Positions 11,749 to 27,800 of a stretch of DNA of 64,000 nucleotides are shown here, one piece after another (the stretch's first letter is position 1; each line of letters starts with the position of its first letter). Made by a program: the position numbers and the translations under genes. Under the pieces are notes generated by a model, which saw nothing but the letters and a program-made list of their open reading frames with translations, searched no databases and had not been told where the DNA came from. The DNA is from Lingula anatina (taxonomy: Eukaryota; Brachiopoda; Lingulata; Lingulida; Lingulidae), in the NCBI RefSeq assembly GCF_001039355.2, contig NW_019775380.1:307637-371636 (forward strand). The letters are read 5' to 3'.

Positions 11749-14700
11749 TCATACTGGTTTATCATGCTTCCCATATAGACACCAGTGATACAGATTCTTT
11801 AACTGGCTTGGATCAGAAGCTGTAAAAGACAAATAAGAAAACGTGATAAACTTTCATGCCCATGCATAACTTGGTTTACTGTAAAAGTTCTGAGCAACAG
11901 ACTTGAAATAAAATCCGAGGTTTGTATCTTCTGCTGGATAATTAATAACATGTGCAATTTTTCATCATTACATTTTACTTACCATCAATATTGAAGTAAG
12001 AGAGTAAATCGTTTGTTTCTGGCATGGTTTGCATTGTTTCCAGTAAGTTGGTAGACTGAATCTGTGGCATTCGGATATTGTAGTATACATAAATTTTGTT
12101 ATTAAATGTCACATAGATAAGGCAGGGCACGTTTGTTCCATTCACGGAATAGAAACCTGTAAAACAACAAAAATGGTGCAACTTTGTCACTGAATAGTAT
12201 CCTCATCATTAGTTTGGTATATATATATATATTTCTACCACATCTTAAACACATTTTTTCTCGATTTTGTTCAAAAAAAAAAACAATTGGCAGATTTTCC
12301 TGGCACTCAAAATAAATGTTTTAAAACCACTTTTCTTCCATTAACTTCAGTAATGTGAACAGTTGCATGTATTCTTTGCATTTTACTCCCCAAATTAATG
12401 CAATATCTGATCAAGGAGTAAAGTTGTTACTCGAAATGGATGAAGCACAAGTCCAGGCTATTTTAAAAGTGAATAGGAAGAATTTAAAAATCTAAAATCT
12501 CATACATCATGGATAATGTATTTGCATTTTGTTTTCTTTCATTTAAAAGCTAATTCAATATAAACAAAAAGAATGTAATTTAATGTTTAGTTTTTACCTG
12601 CACAGAATGCTGCTACATCCTCTTCAAACTGAAATCGCACCACTTGATTTGAATTGTTCACAATATATGTCTGTCCATCCCATGAACACACAATAACTTC
12701 ATCACTACCATCACCCTGAAATTAACATATTCACTTAAATGTGGTTAAAAATAAATGATGATCAATAAGTTTCATGAGCTAACCAGCATAACTGTATTTT
12801 ATAATGATGAAAGACTTCAAATTGCTTTTAATAATTTTTTTCATATTTATTGAAGATAATTACATCATGTACTATCAAACAGGAAGATACCATGATACAA
12901 TAAACTTTTTATTGTCTCAACTGTGTACATGCATAAGCTTGAGTCATGATATATACTGAAGAGGTGTAAATGACGTTCATACTGTAAAGTCCAATTTAGT
13001 CAGCCCAAATAACTGGTGATCTACTTGAAATGACCACAGGATCTTATCATCTTCTACCAGCATCAGTGTCCCTGTCAGAAAAAAGATCATAGCACTTTCC
13101 ACTGTGAATCATAATATTTTAGGGGGAATTTTAAAGATTAGAAAAGTTTTTATAAAATGCAGCTGTTGATGAAATAATGAGACATGTTTAAGTCATGAAA
13201 ACAACATAACATTAAAAAATATATATCTGAAAAAATACACATGGAACAGTATAAAGTGAGTGTTTAAGAAAATATGTATTTTTGTAACTGATGTGAAGAG
13301 TATGCTTCTGTGCTTCATTAATATCCCAATTACTGAGATGCCTTTATTACAATGTCATATATATTACACAATGCATTTAATAAAGTAACTAGTTTTGATC
13401 TAGTCAAAATGAGCACATATATCTAACTGAACTAGCTCCCTCTTTTTTTCTCTTACCATCTAGTGTGCATAGTGCATAAAATGTCCCTTTGTCTTCCACT
13501 CCACCTGGCTTCTGAATGTCTCCAACAATTTCTGTGGTGACACCAGGGTTTCTAGCTCTGGCTGAGGACAAGGGATGGAAGGTCAGGGTAGGACTGACTG
13601 ACCGATCACTAAAAATAAAATCATGTGGGAATTATCAAATAAAATAAGTTAAACTTTAATTATATGAGTTTAAAACTATACTTGGATCCAGTATTCACAT
13701 TCTGGGTTCTACAACATGTAGATAGAATATTTTCAAAAACATATATGATATTGGTATATTATTTAAAATAGAAAAGTGCTTTTGCATGAAACAAAATTAC
13801 ACTGGATGAAACACTACATTCAAATCAACACCAAATACTACTAGTGCAGTCTTAAAAGGGGATGTGACATAAGTGAAAACTTGATTACAAGACCCTCTGT
13901 CCCACAATGTGAACCTGCCTCTCTGATGTATTGTCTGTTTGTGTCAAGGAGCCTCCATCACTGCTATATAATGTCACATATGTTCCCCCAGGTTGTGCAA
14001 CCATCAGACATGTTTTCCCTTCAGTGTTGGTGTGGAGAGTGATAGCACCAATCTAACAAGAAAACAAATAAAATCCATAAGAAATAAATAAAATGTCTTT
14101 CAAGTATTTGACCGACCTGTTGCCATGTCTGCATATGTGACAGTGTGAATTTAAATGAAAATAAATGTTATTTGGTTTGCGAATTGAAAAAATACTATCA
14201 ACACATCAAAAGAGCTGTAGGGTGCTGCTGATAAGATTTTTGTTTGATGAATCTCACCTGAGCAGCAAGCTGCCATTTATCAACCATTTCAAATTTCCCT
14301 GCAAGATCTGAACTTGGGTCTAAAAGATCCCTGCTTCCAACCCAGCGGAATGTCCGAACCATACGATCAGAATATCCTATCACAAGCTCAACATGATTAT
14401 CTCCATCTGAAATAAATAATTACAAGACATTTTGTTTTTTAAACAACGTACTGCAAACTTGTCATTTCAGTGAACTTCAAATAGATTTTGTAAGCAAGGT
14501 TACTTGTTAGTACATTTTTGTTTCTGAACAAAATAAAATTATTGTAGTAATAAGATGTAATAAGATGTTTAGTTGCATTTCTATCAGGACTAACTTAGAT
14601 TATCTGACATCTTCAGTCAATTAAATTATATAAAAACATTCATCAAGTCAGACATTTAACCCATCATTAAGCAATATGATCATCTGTTGCTGGCAGGTAG

Positions 14701-17700
14701 TCCATTTCTGATCTAGAATTTAAACCTTTCACTATGCAGTTGAAAGCCTCTTCTTATTCCCAAGGCCATCAAAATTTCACTCACCCACATCTGCTATTAT
14801 CATCACCTTGCTATTTGCAGGCAAATTTTGTTTATGACATGGCTTCATCTCAGCGTCTGTTGCATCTCCTGATGAATTATGGCTTGAATCTAGCACTGGA
14901 CTCTCCTATGACAAGATTAATAATAAAGTTATTATTAATTTATAATCTTTCATTATATTTTGTGTCATAAATTATAAAAAACAATGACTTCTTCATCTTG
15001 AGTACACATACATCCTGCTTCTGTGGTGTATGTTTGAAACAAGAATATCAAAGTATTGTCAAACCTTAAAATATCATACTTACACAACACGTACCAATAT
15101 TGAATTTTTGTGCCTGTATGAAACAAATGCCAAAGAAACTAACAAGTTGAGTAAAATGTTACCTGTGACTTTTTATCTTTCCGGAAGTCAAACAGGTAAA
15201 ATCCACCAGCAGAACTGTGACTTACTAAAAGGTTCTGAAACAGTATAAACTCAAAGATAGAGTCCCAGAAAAAACACACATATACAAACAAACAAACAAA
15301 CAAACAAACAAATTAAATTGTGAAGGTTTAAACAAATAACAAACAGACTTCATCCTCTGAATCTTTTCACTTAAACTCACCCTCCCTGTATTACAAACAT
15401 CTCCAACTCCCACACAGGTAATCTGGAACAAATATATTTTCATATGAAATTTTAAAAAATCATAATTATTGATGTAAAAATAACAGATCAAATGTTAAGT
15501 TTACCAAGTAAGTGGCACTGTTATGCATAATATTAACAAGCTAATTGGTCTTCCTATAGATCTTTTGTATCATTGTCACCAGTTGGAGGATAACACAAAA
15601 ACAGTAGTCCTGCAAAAAACTTTTCTATGATGTTAAATTAATCTATAAATGTGTACACTTCAAATCAATATGGAGATAAATGAAAGCATCCTTTTTAACA
15701 TTTACAAACATATCATTCATCATCTTATTGCAATTGACTGGCAAAGCTGCATAGCCCTTTTCTCCATTAATTTGTACAAAACCCTCAGTATATGTCTAAA
15801 AGGATTTGCCAGACAGTGACCATGGCTGTTGGCAAATGATATACAGTATCCCATGCTTAAGGTCTATATGCAGTGCAGTACTACAGTTTTGTGCAGAGAA
15901 GATGACATTACGGATACGGATAATCTTACGTATCGCACATTTAACATAATTACAGGGTAAACACAATAGGCCACAATGCTTTGCGTAAGTCAGCTGGGTT
16001 ACGGGAAGTAAGTCGAGTTGGCCTCGTTTGAGGTGATGAGTGACAGCCTTAATTGCCACCTCTCCCTCTACTGATGCTGCTGAGCGACAGCGTTAATTGT
16101 CATCTTCCAAGTCCCAGCCGCTTATCTGATTATCTGCCCGACTGCACACAATCATTGTTCATCTATATGGGGCACGCTTTCATTGTATTCGTCCTTTAGG
16201 TAGTATTTTAGATAGTATTTTCTTTCTTAACGATGTCTTGGTTCTCAAGGCTCAGTTACAATATAATTGTTTCTCCTAAAATTGTTTCAATAGACGTTTT
16301 TGCTGCGTATATAGCACATAGTTACTTACTTTTTTGCTGTTAATTGTGTTGTAAATTTCAAATTTCCCATGTGTTGTTGATTCTGAATGTTAAAAATAAA
16401 GGATCCATAATCCTAATAAAGCCAAGGTCCCAACTACGTTTTGGACGCACGGTTTTCAGGTTACTAGCGTCCGGCTAGGACGTAGCGAGATCGCACGTAG
16501 CGGCTGTTGATCATGTCAAAAAGTTTCTACGTGCTGATTGCGTCCTCCAAAAGTCGCACGATGGACGTGCTCCTCACGCACGAACTCCCACGTTTTCCCC
16601 ATTTTTTTTGGCCGTAGACCACACGTAGCAGCCCGTACGTTCGGTTGGGACCTAGGCTTAAGACGGCGTATTTTACGTTTTTCCTTGAGTCATCAATTTC
16701 ATCTCAAATTATTACATTGAAATGCTCACACTATTATAAATTTTGAACATATAATTGATTGCAGTTTAACCTGGCTTTGCCCTAACCTTTCAACATCATT
16801 TTCGATCACGAAGAACAACAGGGGCCGGGTAATCTATCCAAACACGTTTTTCTTTTTTTTTTTTTACTTTTAATTATGAAGCGGCGCGGAGTATTCAATT
16901 GGAGATTAAGACGACGACGATAATATCCATTGACTCGTACATCAAATTAAATGCTTGTAGAAAGGGTTTTTAAAAGGATTTTCTAAGAACATGGAGTCGG
17001 CTAAAAGTGGATGATCGGAGCTTAAGCAAGCATTTAAGGAAGATAATCAACGATCATGGTAATTGCGTGTAATCCACGTGCCCGAGTCCCTTTAGATCTT
17101 ATCGGACGCTCCAAAGAATTGCGGAGATGGAGAAATGAGTGGATGATATAATGTTTTCAAGGAATCTGACCGGCTACCATTACCAATAAATATGTTACAA
17201 AAATTTTTTTTTGAAATTTGTTTGGTTTGGTGCATGTAAGCTTGCTCTGCCAAATTATACATTACCGATACGGGCTGTCACCAGTACCTTCTGTTTTTTT
17301 TTTTTTTTAGATTTTATAGCAGAATATTCTATCTATCGCAATGAGTGAAATGTCTGGCATATATTCATATAGCAAATATTCTTTTATGACATTATTCATA
17401 CAACTTATTCAATCCAGATTTAGTTCACGTGTATCTTGATGGAATGCTTTAAGCAAGCAGTTTTATAAGAACTTTATTTTAAATAAATGGTTTTACATTC
17501 CCATCCTTCTGCTGAAACGAGAAGTTTGCTTATTGTTTCATGAATAAAATAATGAATAAAAACCCCTTCTCCATACAATGTTCTTCATTTGATAATTATC
17601 CTTGTGGAACAGTGAACGAAAATAAAGGCAGTCTCAAGAAATATGTTGATGGAGAGATAGGAAGAAGGTGATCTTATCGCAACTCTCAATTTACCTGTGC

Positions 17701-20451
17701 GTTGCAGCAATTAAACTGTTAGCTTACCTGGCAGCTCTGATTAAAAGGGTCACCTGAAATTCTTTTGTCCGACTTAAACTTTCAAGATGTGCCAAGTTTT
17801 GATTTCAATCACGCTCCCTGCGGCAACTGCCGAAACGAGACCAGCACCTGACAACAGTGAAATTATCATCCCTAGAGGAAATCTAAAGCACTGAGTTGTC
17901 TGCTCGCCAGTTGTCCAAAGCTGGTAAGTTGATGGTACAGTTAAAAAATATACGAAAACCTACACCCTAGAATAGATCACAGAATTAAGGAATGTGCTTT
18001 TGTGCGACTACAATTTTTATTATCATCATTGAATAATAAGACTCTGCCCACCACCAATTAACTCAAACATTACAGAAAGAAGGTTCCGTTAAGATTTATA
18101 CTGTTATGTTGTTGATGTGATCTGTCAGTTTGATGTTCATTACATAGGATTGGACGTTGCTTAAACGGGTAAAAAAAAAAAAAAAAAAACACACTCTTAA
18201 AATTAGACTGCGCTAAATAGTGTATCGACTAGTAAGCAAACTAAAATCAAGGAGGGTGGGATGTGCTACAGAAACGGCATAATTACGGATTACTATTAGC
18301 ACCTCTTTACTATCTAGTATTGTACACCATACTGACTCTTGTCAAAGCAGACACAGGCTCTATATATTGTAATACAATAGATTTAGCGTATACCCCCCCC
18401 TCACCCCCACCGATAATGACTGGCCTGTAATTGTGCGTTTAACAAAGGTAGTGTTACAGTGATATTCACGCCTTAATTACTATTTTCTCAAACAATTTTA
18501 ATTTTTGACAGAGGTCGGATGGGGTGAAAAGTGAAAAATAGTGAAAAAAGTGAAAAATACTTTTAGGTAACTCACTTTCAACACTACATTAGAGAATGGT
18601 AAAAACTAAAACACAGTAAAGCAATTTCTGGACAAAAAACAGCAATTTATTTTCAATGTTTTATTTTTCTAAATAAATGTCAATCATTCTTGTAAATTAC
18701 AAAATAATAATAAAAAAACATGCTTTGTGCTCTTTACGCTGCTGGTTCCCTGTTTAAACACTCCACACGTGACGCAAGTGTTGCAACTGATATGTTCATT
18801 TCCGACAGAAAGTAGTCAATAAAATTGCCTAAAACATCTGTAACACTGGCCGGGCAGACCATTTTGCATAATAATTTTGGTCCCTCCTTCACTATAAACT
18901 GAGCCACACAACAGTGGTCAAATTCCTGCTTAAATCAAGACGGCTACTCCAGCTCACTTTCCTGCCATTTTGCATTAATTTGACACATGTAGTCGAACGT
19001 GTAGTGTAAAATATCAACGAAGTACTGATTGGCTTAAAAACTGGAAGCTCGAGGAAATGAACCAAACATTTACCTTGGCACAAATGGCTTTCGTTTACAA
19101 CTTGTAGGCAGTCATGTGACGTGAGAGTACCGTGAAAAGGAATTTTTGCGTTAATGTTATTCCAATTGAACAGTATGATCAGTCGGACGTCGGGTGAAAA
19201 AAAACAAAATTATTTTGGGTTTCAATTTTATTTATTTTATTTTTTTTTTTTTTTTTGCCATATTAAAGTCGGTGGAGCTTGAGAAACAAGTTGTTTGAAA
19301 AAAATGCCTTACACCTTTTAAAAGAAGAATCGCGTGCATAACTGCTGGCGAAGGTAAGGATTGACTGGGCATCCTAGTAGTCTCTGTTGGGATTGATTTT
19401 TTACAAGAAATCAATAAATCAATGTAAATTACTCTTAAACGTCCCATTCTAACCAGGGTTTTGTCATGTTTGGGTCGCGTCGCAGCGTAACAGAGTACGA
19501 TTTAATAGCCCACAATTAAGCGGGATCATATATCACGCCTCTTTTCACACATGGTTGTGTTGCCGCAAGGCGAGAAACACCCCGCCGTCACCTTATTTAC
19601 ATAAGCCCACCCCTTCTTACTCATCGCTGCATGTGTGTAAGATGTACGTAAGGTGTCCGTAAAATATACGTAAGTCGGCATTGTCCTTAGCTTACGAATT
19701 TTCACACAATTCTTTTGTCCTCTTAAGGGGCGTACGTAAGACAACTTAATCGGTTTTGCTTTATCCGTATCCTTAATGTCATCTTCTCTGCACAAAACTG
19801 TATATGGTCATGACCTCAAACATTTAACTTCACACATACCGTCCCTAAGTCTGATGCTCTTGCCCATGGTTTCTGTAAATCACCACCTTTGAAGACTGAA
19901 AGCTCTCCATCTATATTTCCTACCACCAGTTCATTCAACTGAAATAAATGCAGGTACATGTAGATTGTAAAAAATGTAATACCCCCATTTTAAAAAAAAC
20001 ATTAATTTGCCTTAGTGTGAGGGTGTGTGTACCCATGCAAGCAGTGTGCACATTTATAAATCAATGTGTGTGCAAATTTAAAACACACGTACGTACATGT
20101 ACTCAAAACACATAAGGTGAAATAAACTATAAAGTACTGGAAAAATTAACAAGCATCCAATAATTTTCTTCATTTGGACACGTGTAGTTGCATATTGAGC
20201 ATGTGCATGTACCGTGTTCATCTGGGCTCCACACTCACGCAAATATCTTTATATCAGCGAATGTCTAGAAAGTGTTCACATAAATGACATAAATGATATA
20301 GTGCTTAGATTTTAATCTATTTAATCTTTAACCCTATATTTACTTGATCATTGTCGACATCCCCAAGTGCAATGGCCTGGTTGAATAGATTCCCCTGAAA
20401 GTCAAACTCAACTCTTTCAACAAACGAGACAGTTCTCATTCGACTGCTCAT
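11749..20451 (-). CDS. ITFG2: ITFG2 homologue (KICSTOR complex subunit, FG-GAP repeats)
   Basis: In vertebrates ITFG2 is a subunit of KICSTOR, which recruits GATOR1 to lysosomes to restrain mTORC1. Twelve exons in transcript order: 20451-20344, 19938-19840, 15422-15381, 15234-15163, 14905-14785, 14406-14258, 14052-13919, 13608-13457, 13071-12983, 12715-12598, 12156-11983 and 11819-11749 (1329 nt, 442 aa; human about 447). Matching blocks: [72 protein letters not shown], and [21 protein letters not shown]/beta-propeller repeats cover most of the length. The exon ending at 13919 needs a GC donor (AG|GCAGGT) to stay in frame. Intron 2 (15423-19839) is almost filled by an inverted-repeat-bounded segment. 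Head-to-head with SIRT3, tail-to-tail with C9orf72. Confidence 0.92.
15285..15312. repeat. (CAAA)n microsatellite
   Basis: Seven CAAA units inside the ITFG2 intron between exons 3 and 4. Confidence 0.95.
16420..16658. mobile_element. MITE with AGCC(A/T)AGGTCCCAAC ends
   Basis: Left end AGCCAAGGTCCCAAC, right end reverse-complemented AGCCTAGGTCCCAAC, flanked by TAA on both sides. A 3-bp TAA/TTA duplication is typical of PIF/Harbinger elements. The interior is rich in ACGTA/CGTCC motifs and unlike the AT-rich surroundings. Non-coding; nested in the larger 15884-19800 segment. Confidence 0.65.
18734..18925 (-). other. Exon-like open frame inside the intron-2 segment
   Basis: After a possible acceptor (TTTAAGCAG, complement of 18926-18934) a 63-codon frame runs to TAA at 18734, with 5' residues [19 protein letters not shown] and later [13 protein letters not shown]. 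Downstream on the same strand are two AATAAA motifs (about 18640-18670). The composition looks protein-like, but I recognise no family and no upstream partner exon. It could be the last exon of an element-borne gene, a captured gene fragment, or chance. Confidence 0.25.
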
Positions 20452-20730
20452 GATATCGTCTCATTTGGAGGAAAAGTCAACTCAGCATCGTTCTTCACAT
20501 CACTAAGAGCATTATAAATGTTGTTGGGGCATCGATTTCGAGTCACTTCCCTTTTCGAAAGTACTGCAGCGACATCTATCGTTTTTCGGCGTTGTTTTGG
20601 ATGGGGTCTAGCGAAACAAACCAAAATGAGTTAAAATTATCAAGAATTCTCCGCGCGTTTTTCTGAATTTCCAGGTTGTCATAGTCGAGGGATCCCTTGG
20701 ACAAATGAGGTATGACCTCATGCTATCAGA
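20452..20730. promoter_or_regulatory. Shared promoter interval of ITFG2 and SIRT3
   Basis: Only 279 bp separate the two divergent start codons (ITFG2 ATG at 20451 minus, SIRT3 ATG at 20731 plus). This interval must hold both 5' UTRs and promoters unless there are unseen leader exons. It is less AT-rich than its surroundings, with CG-containing blocks such as CCGCGCG. No clear TATA box. Confidence 0.55.
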
Positions 20731-24856
<4,126 letters not shown>

Positions 24857-27800
24857 GAACACCTTGACTGATATAAGTTAAGTGGGTGAAGTTAACAAAA
24901 AAGACATTTAGACATTTAAAGACATTTTGGCATTAAACTTCAGTGTAGGTCAACCCTGTTTCATCAGTGAGAAGACAGACCCGATGCTTGTAGAGTTATT
25001 CAAACATAAACATGTCTTAGTACAGGTGAAAATCATCTTATATAAAGGAATTGTCACTAAGAAACTGTTCAGCTGATGAATTACAATACCTGCACTGTCA
25101 TGTGATTTTTATTCTGAATGATAGAGGAGGTAAGAAGAATATATTGACTTGGTGCATCATTGTAATGCTAATGTTATATATACCGGTGACAGTGTTCTTA
25201 ATTCACAGGTCGGTTTTTTTTTTTTTTATTGAAGAAATCTTTTTTGGGCTTCAGCCTGAGTTTCAGAGTCTGTTGGAAACATATCTCCCTAACAATACTA
25301 GTATACTTAGAAAAGGAAAGTAATTTCTGTATACTGAAATGCAGGGCTGTCAATATAGATGAAGAGTAAAATTTTAGGAAGTCTTTTTCTGATAGGGACA
25401 GTAAAGACATATCAGATACAAGTATGATAAAAATATTTGAAAGAGACCAACAATGTTGTACACAAAGGGTTCATGTATTTTCAGAGAAGCAGTGTTGAAC
25501 ATCATTAATCACTGTAACAGTTTGTATGTTAAGTTAATTCACTATATTGTGGCACTTTCTTTCAAATGATGCCATTATATAGTATAATTTTCACTACGAT
25601 ACAGGGAGAGTTGTTTGCCACATTTTTTTTGTGTGTGTGTGTTTTTAGTACTGTACTTTGTTCCATATGTAACCCTTGGAACTGTCTGTTCATTGGCCTA
25701 GTGGTGTATTTCCCATTTTAAAACTTCTCATTAAAAATACAACCTCCATTCAAGAGAAATCAGGTCACTGGTTGTCTGTATGAATCATTAATAATTAAGT
25801 GTATGCAGGTAAACAATTTCAGAGCTGCGGGCACAAGAAAGAGCTATTAAAAACGTTTTTGCATATAGAATTTATTTGTTGCAAATGGAAGTTTGTTTTA
25901 ACTGACTGGTTGCTTTCAGACTGCTGTATCCACTACGTTAGGCAAACTTAAAGGTGATGTAATATTTCATATCTTTTTCATTAGAAGACTTATGGAACGA
26001 CATAAAGAGAAGCATTTGAATATGAACTAACTACAGCAATTGATTTCAACCAGCAACTCTTCATGCCTCTCATAAGTTTGCAAAGCTGTTGGTGAAATGT
26101 GATTATGGACTTATTAGCTGTGATAAGACTACTATATAACAATAGAGAGAGTTTTAATTTACCAAGTATGTTTGCCACAATCTTAAAGGTAGAGAGTTTC
26201 TCAGTTGTAACATATTTAATGGATTGGTTTAAAAATATTTTCAATTAGATAGGAAGAAATAACTTTTTTACAATGTTTTATGCCTGTTTAAAATTTAAAA
26301 TGTGTAGGCATGATAATGCCTTTGGTCGATCTAATAATTTGGGCATCCTTTTAATTTAATCGACCTTTTTAAATCCAAATTAATGCTAAAAAATTGGGTA
26401 TCTATACTGTATACCCTGAATCAGACATCATTAGTTATATTTTTAAGATTTGAACAAATTGCTACTTATGCCCCAAAACTGGGTGTTTTCCTCTTCACTT
26501 TTTTCCAAAGGGAAGTTAAGCGCTCTAAATCTTTTGTAGGCATTGCATTAATGATTGTTTGGTGATGCCTTATTTGAAAGATAACATGTGGAAGATGTGT
26601 AGTTCTCCTGAGATGTAGTTAAAAGTTTTGAAATGTGAAAATTTTTATTGAGCCTTTGAAAATGAATATTTAGAAGTATCTAGTAGTATTATCGTGTACT
26701 TAGTTATTTATCACCATAATTCAGTTTAAATACAGTATTCTGAAGCATGAATCAAAATGTACAGGAATATTTATTAAATAAACACGTTCCTCGCCACTTT
26801 TGTTACTGCGAGTTTTGTTGTATAGGGTCGATAGAAACAGCGACACGCAAGTACACGAGGCTCTTTATTGGCACAATTTTCGGTCTCGGTATTTTATGCA
26901 GTAAGTTAACGCAATGTTGCATGCACAAAATTAATTTTGCTAAGACATTAGAGGGGGGGGGGGTTGTTAGCAATGATAACGCGAAAACCTGAAAGTAAAT
27001 GATCATTCAGCCGCTCTCACCCTCTTCAAGCATCGTAATACAGGTACTGGTACGTACATGTAGAGTTTAACTATTTATATCCCACTTCATGAGGTGGAAA
27101 AATAATTTTCAGAGGGATATTTAGCTATCAGGTAGTTGCAAGAGTGCTTCAATACGAACAAGAACGTTTTGTATCAAATGATATTGGAAAACAAGGGAAA
27201 ATACTTTATGAGAAATATATGTATTTTACCGTACGTCGAGCGTTCGATTTGCCTGGTCCCGATTACGTCACACTTGGAAGCAATAGCTTATTGAAATTGA
27301 CGTCAATAGGTGAAATTCTTCTTCTTATCAAGAGCCAGTTCATATGTTGTATATTTGACTGCTGTTGTGGAACACGAGCAACTGCTATCAACTGACCTGG
27401 CAGTTAGCCTACATTGCATGAACCTTAACATATTGTACAAATTTAGTGTTGACATTGAAGCACTGGTCTACGTGACAACTGCTGTTGCTTCATTTATTGC
27501 AATTTACCTAACTCCAAGGTAAGTTACAATGTGCCAGCCTGACAATAGGGGAAATATATATATTGTATTAAGAATGCTTTGCCATTACAGGTTTATTGAC
27601 GTCTCGGGTTGGCAAACATTATCATATTGCGTAAATCACAAAATCGTAATCTTCGCGAATGTGATTGTCAATAGTTCAGTACAAGGACGTCGAAGAATTT
27701 ACATTCTTGTTCAGTATAAGTCTCACTGACATCTTCACTCCAGTTATACACGAAGCATGCCCAGCGTTGTTGTTTAGATCTACGCTGCCTCGGTGATTCT

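Larger units (their letters stand above)
15884..19800. mobile_element. 3.9-kb inverted-repeat-bounded segment in ITFG2 intron 2
   Basis: The left end reads CAGTTTTGTGCAGAGAAGAT and continues GACATTACGGATACGG. The right end, reverse-complemented, repeats this for about 38 bases with one mismatch. Both ends are directly flanked by TA, fitting a TA target site and CAGT-type termini as in Tc1/mariner-like elements. Both subterminal regions contain CTTACGTA or CTTACG motifs, several copies on the right side. No transposase was recognised; the interior holds a second MITE (16420-16658) and an exon-like ORF (18734-18925, minus). It may be one non-autonomous or gene-carrying element, or two related small elements in opposite orientation. 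The right end is only about 40 bp from ITFG2 exon 2. Confidence 0.6.

Noticed and set aside
27310-27522. 70-codon frame ending at a GTAAGT donor
   Set aside because: Ends at a good donor and has a hydrophobic stretch, but no acceptor partner, no homology and no downstream exon in frame.
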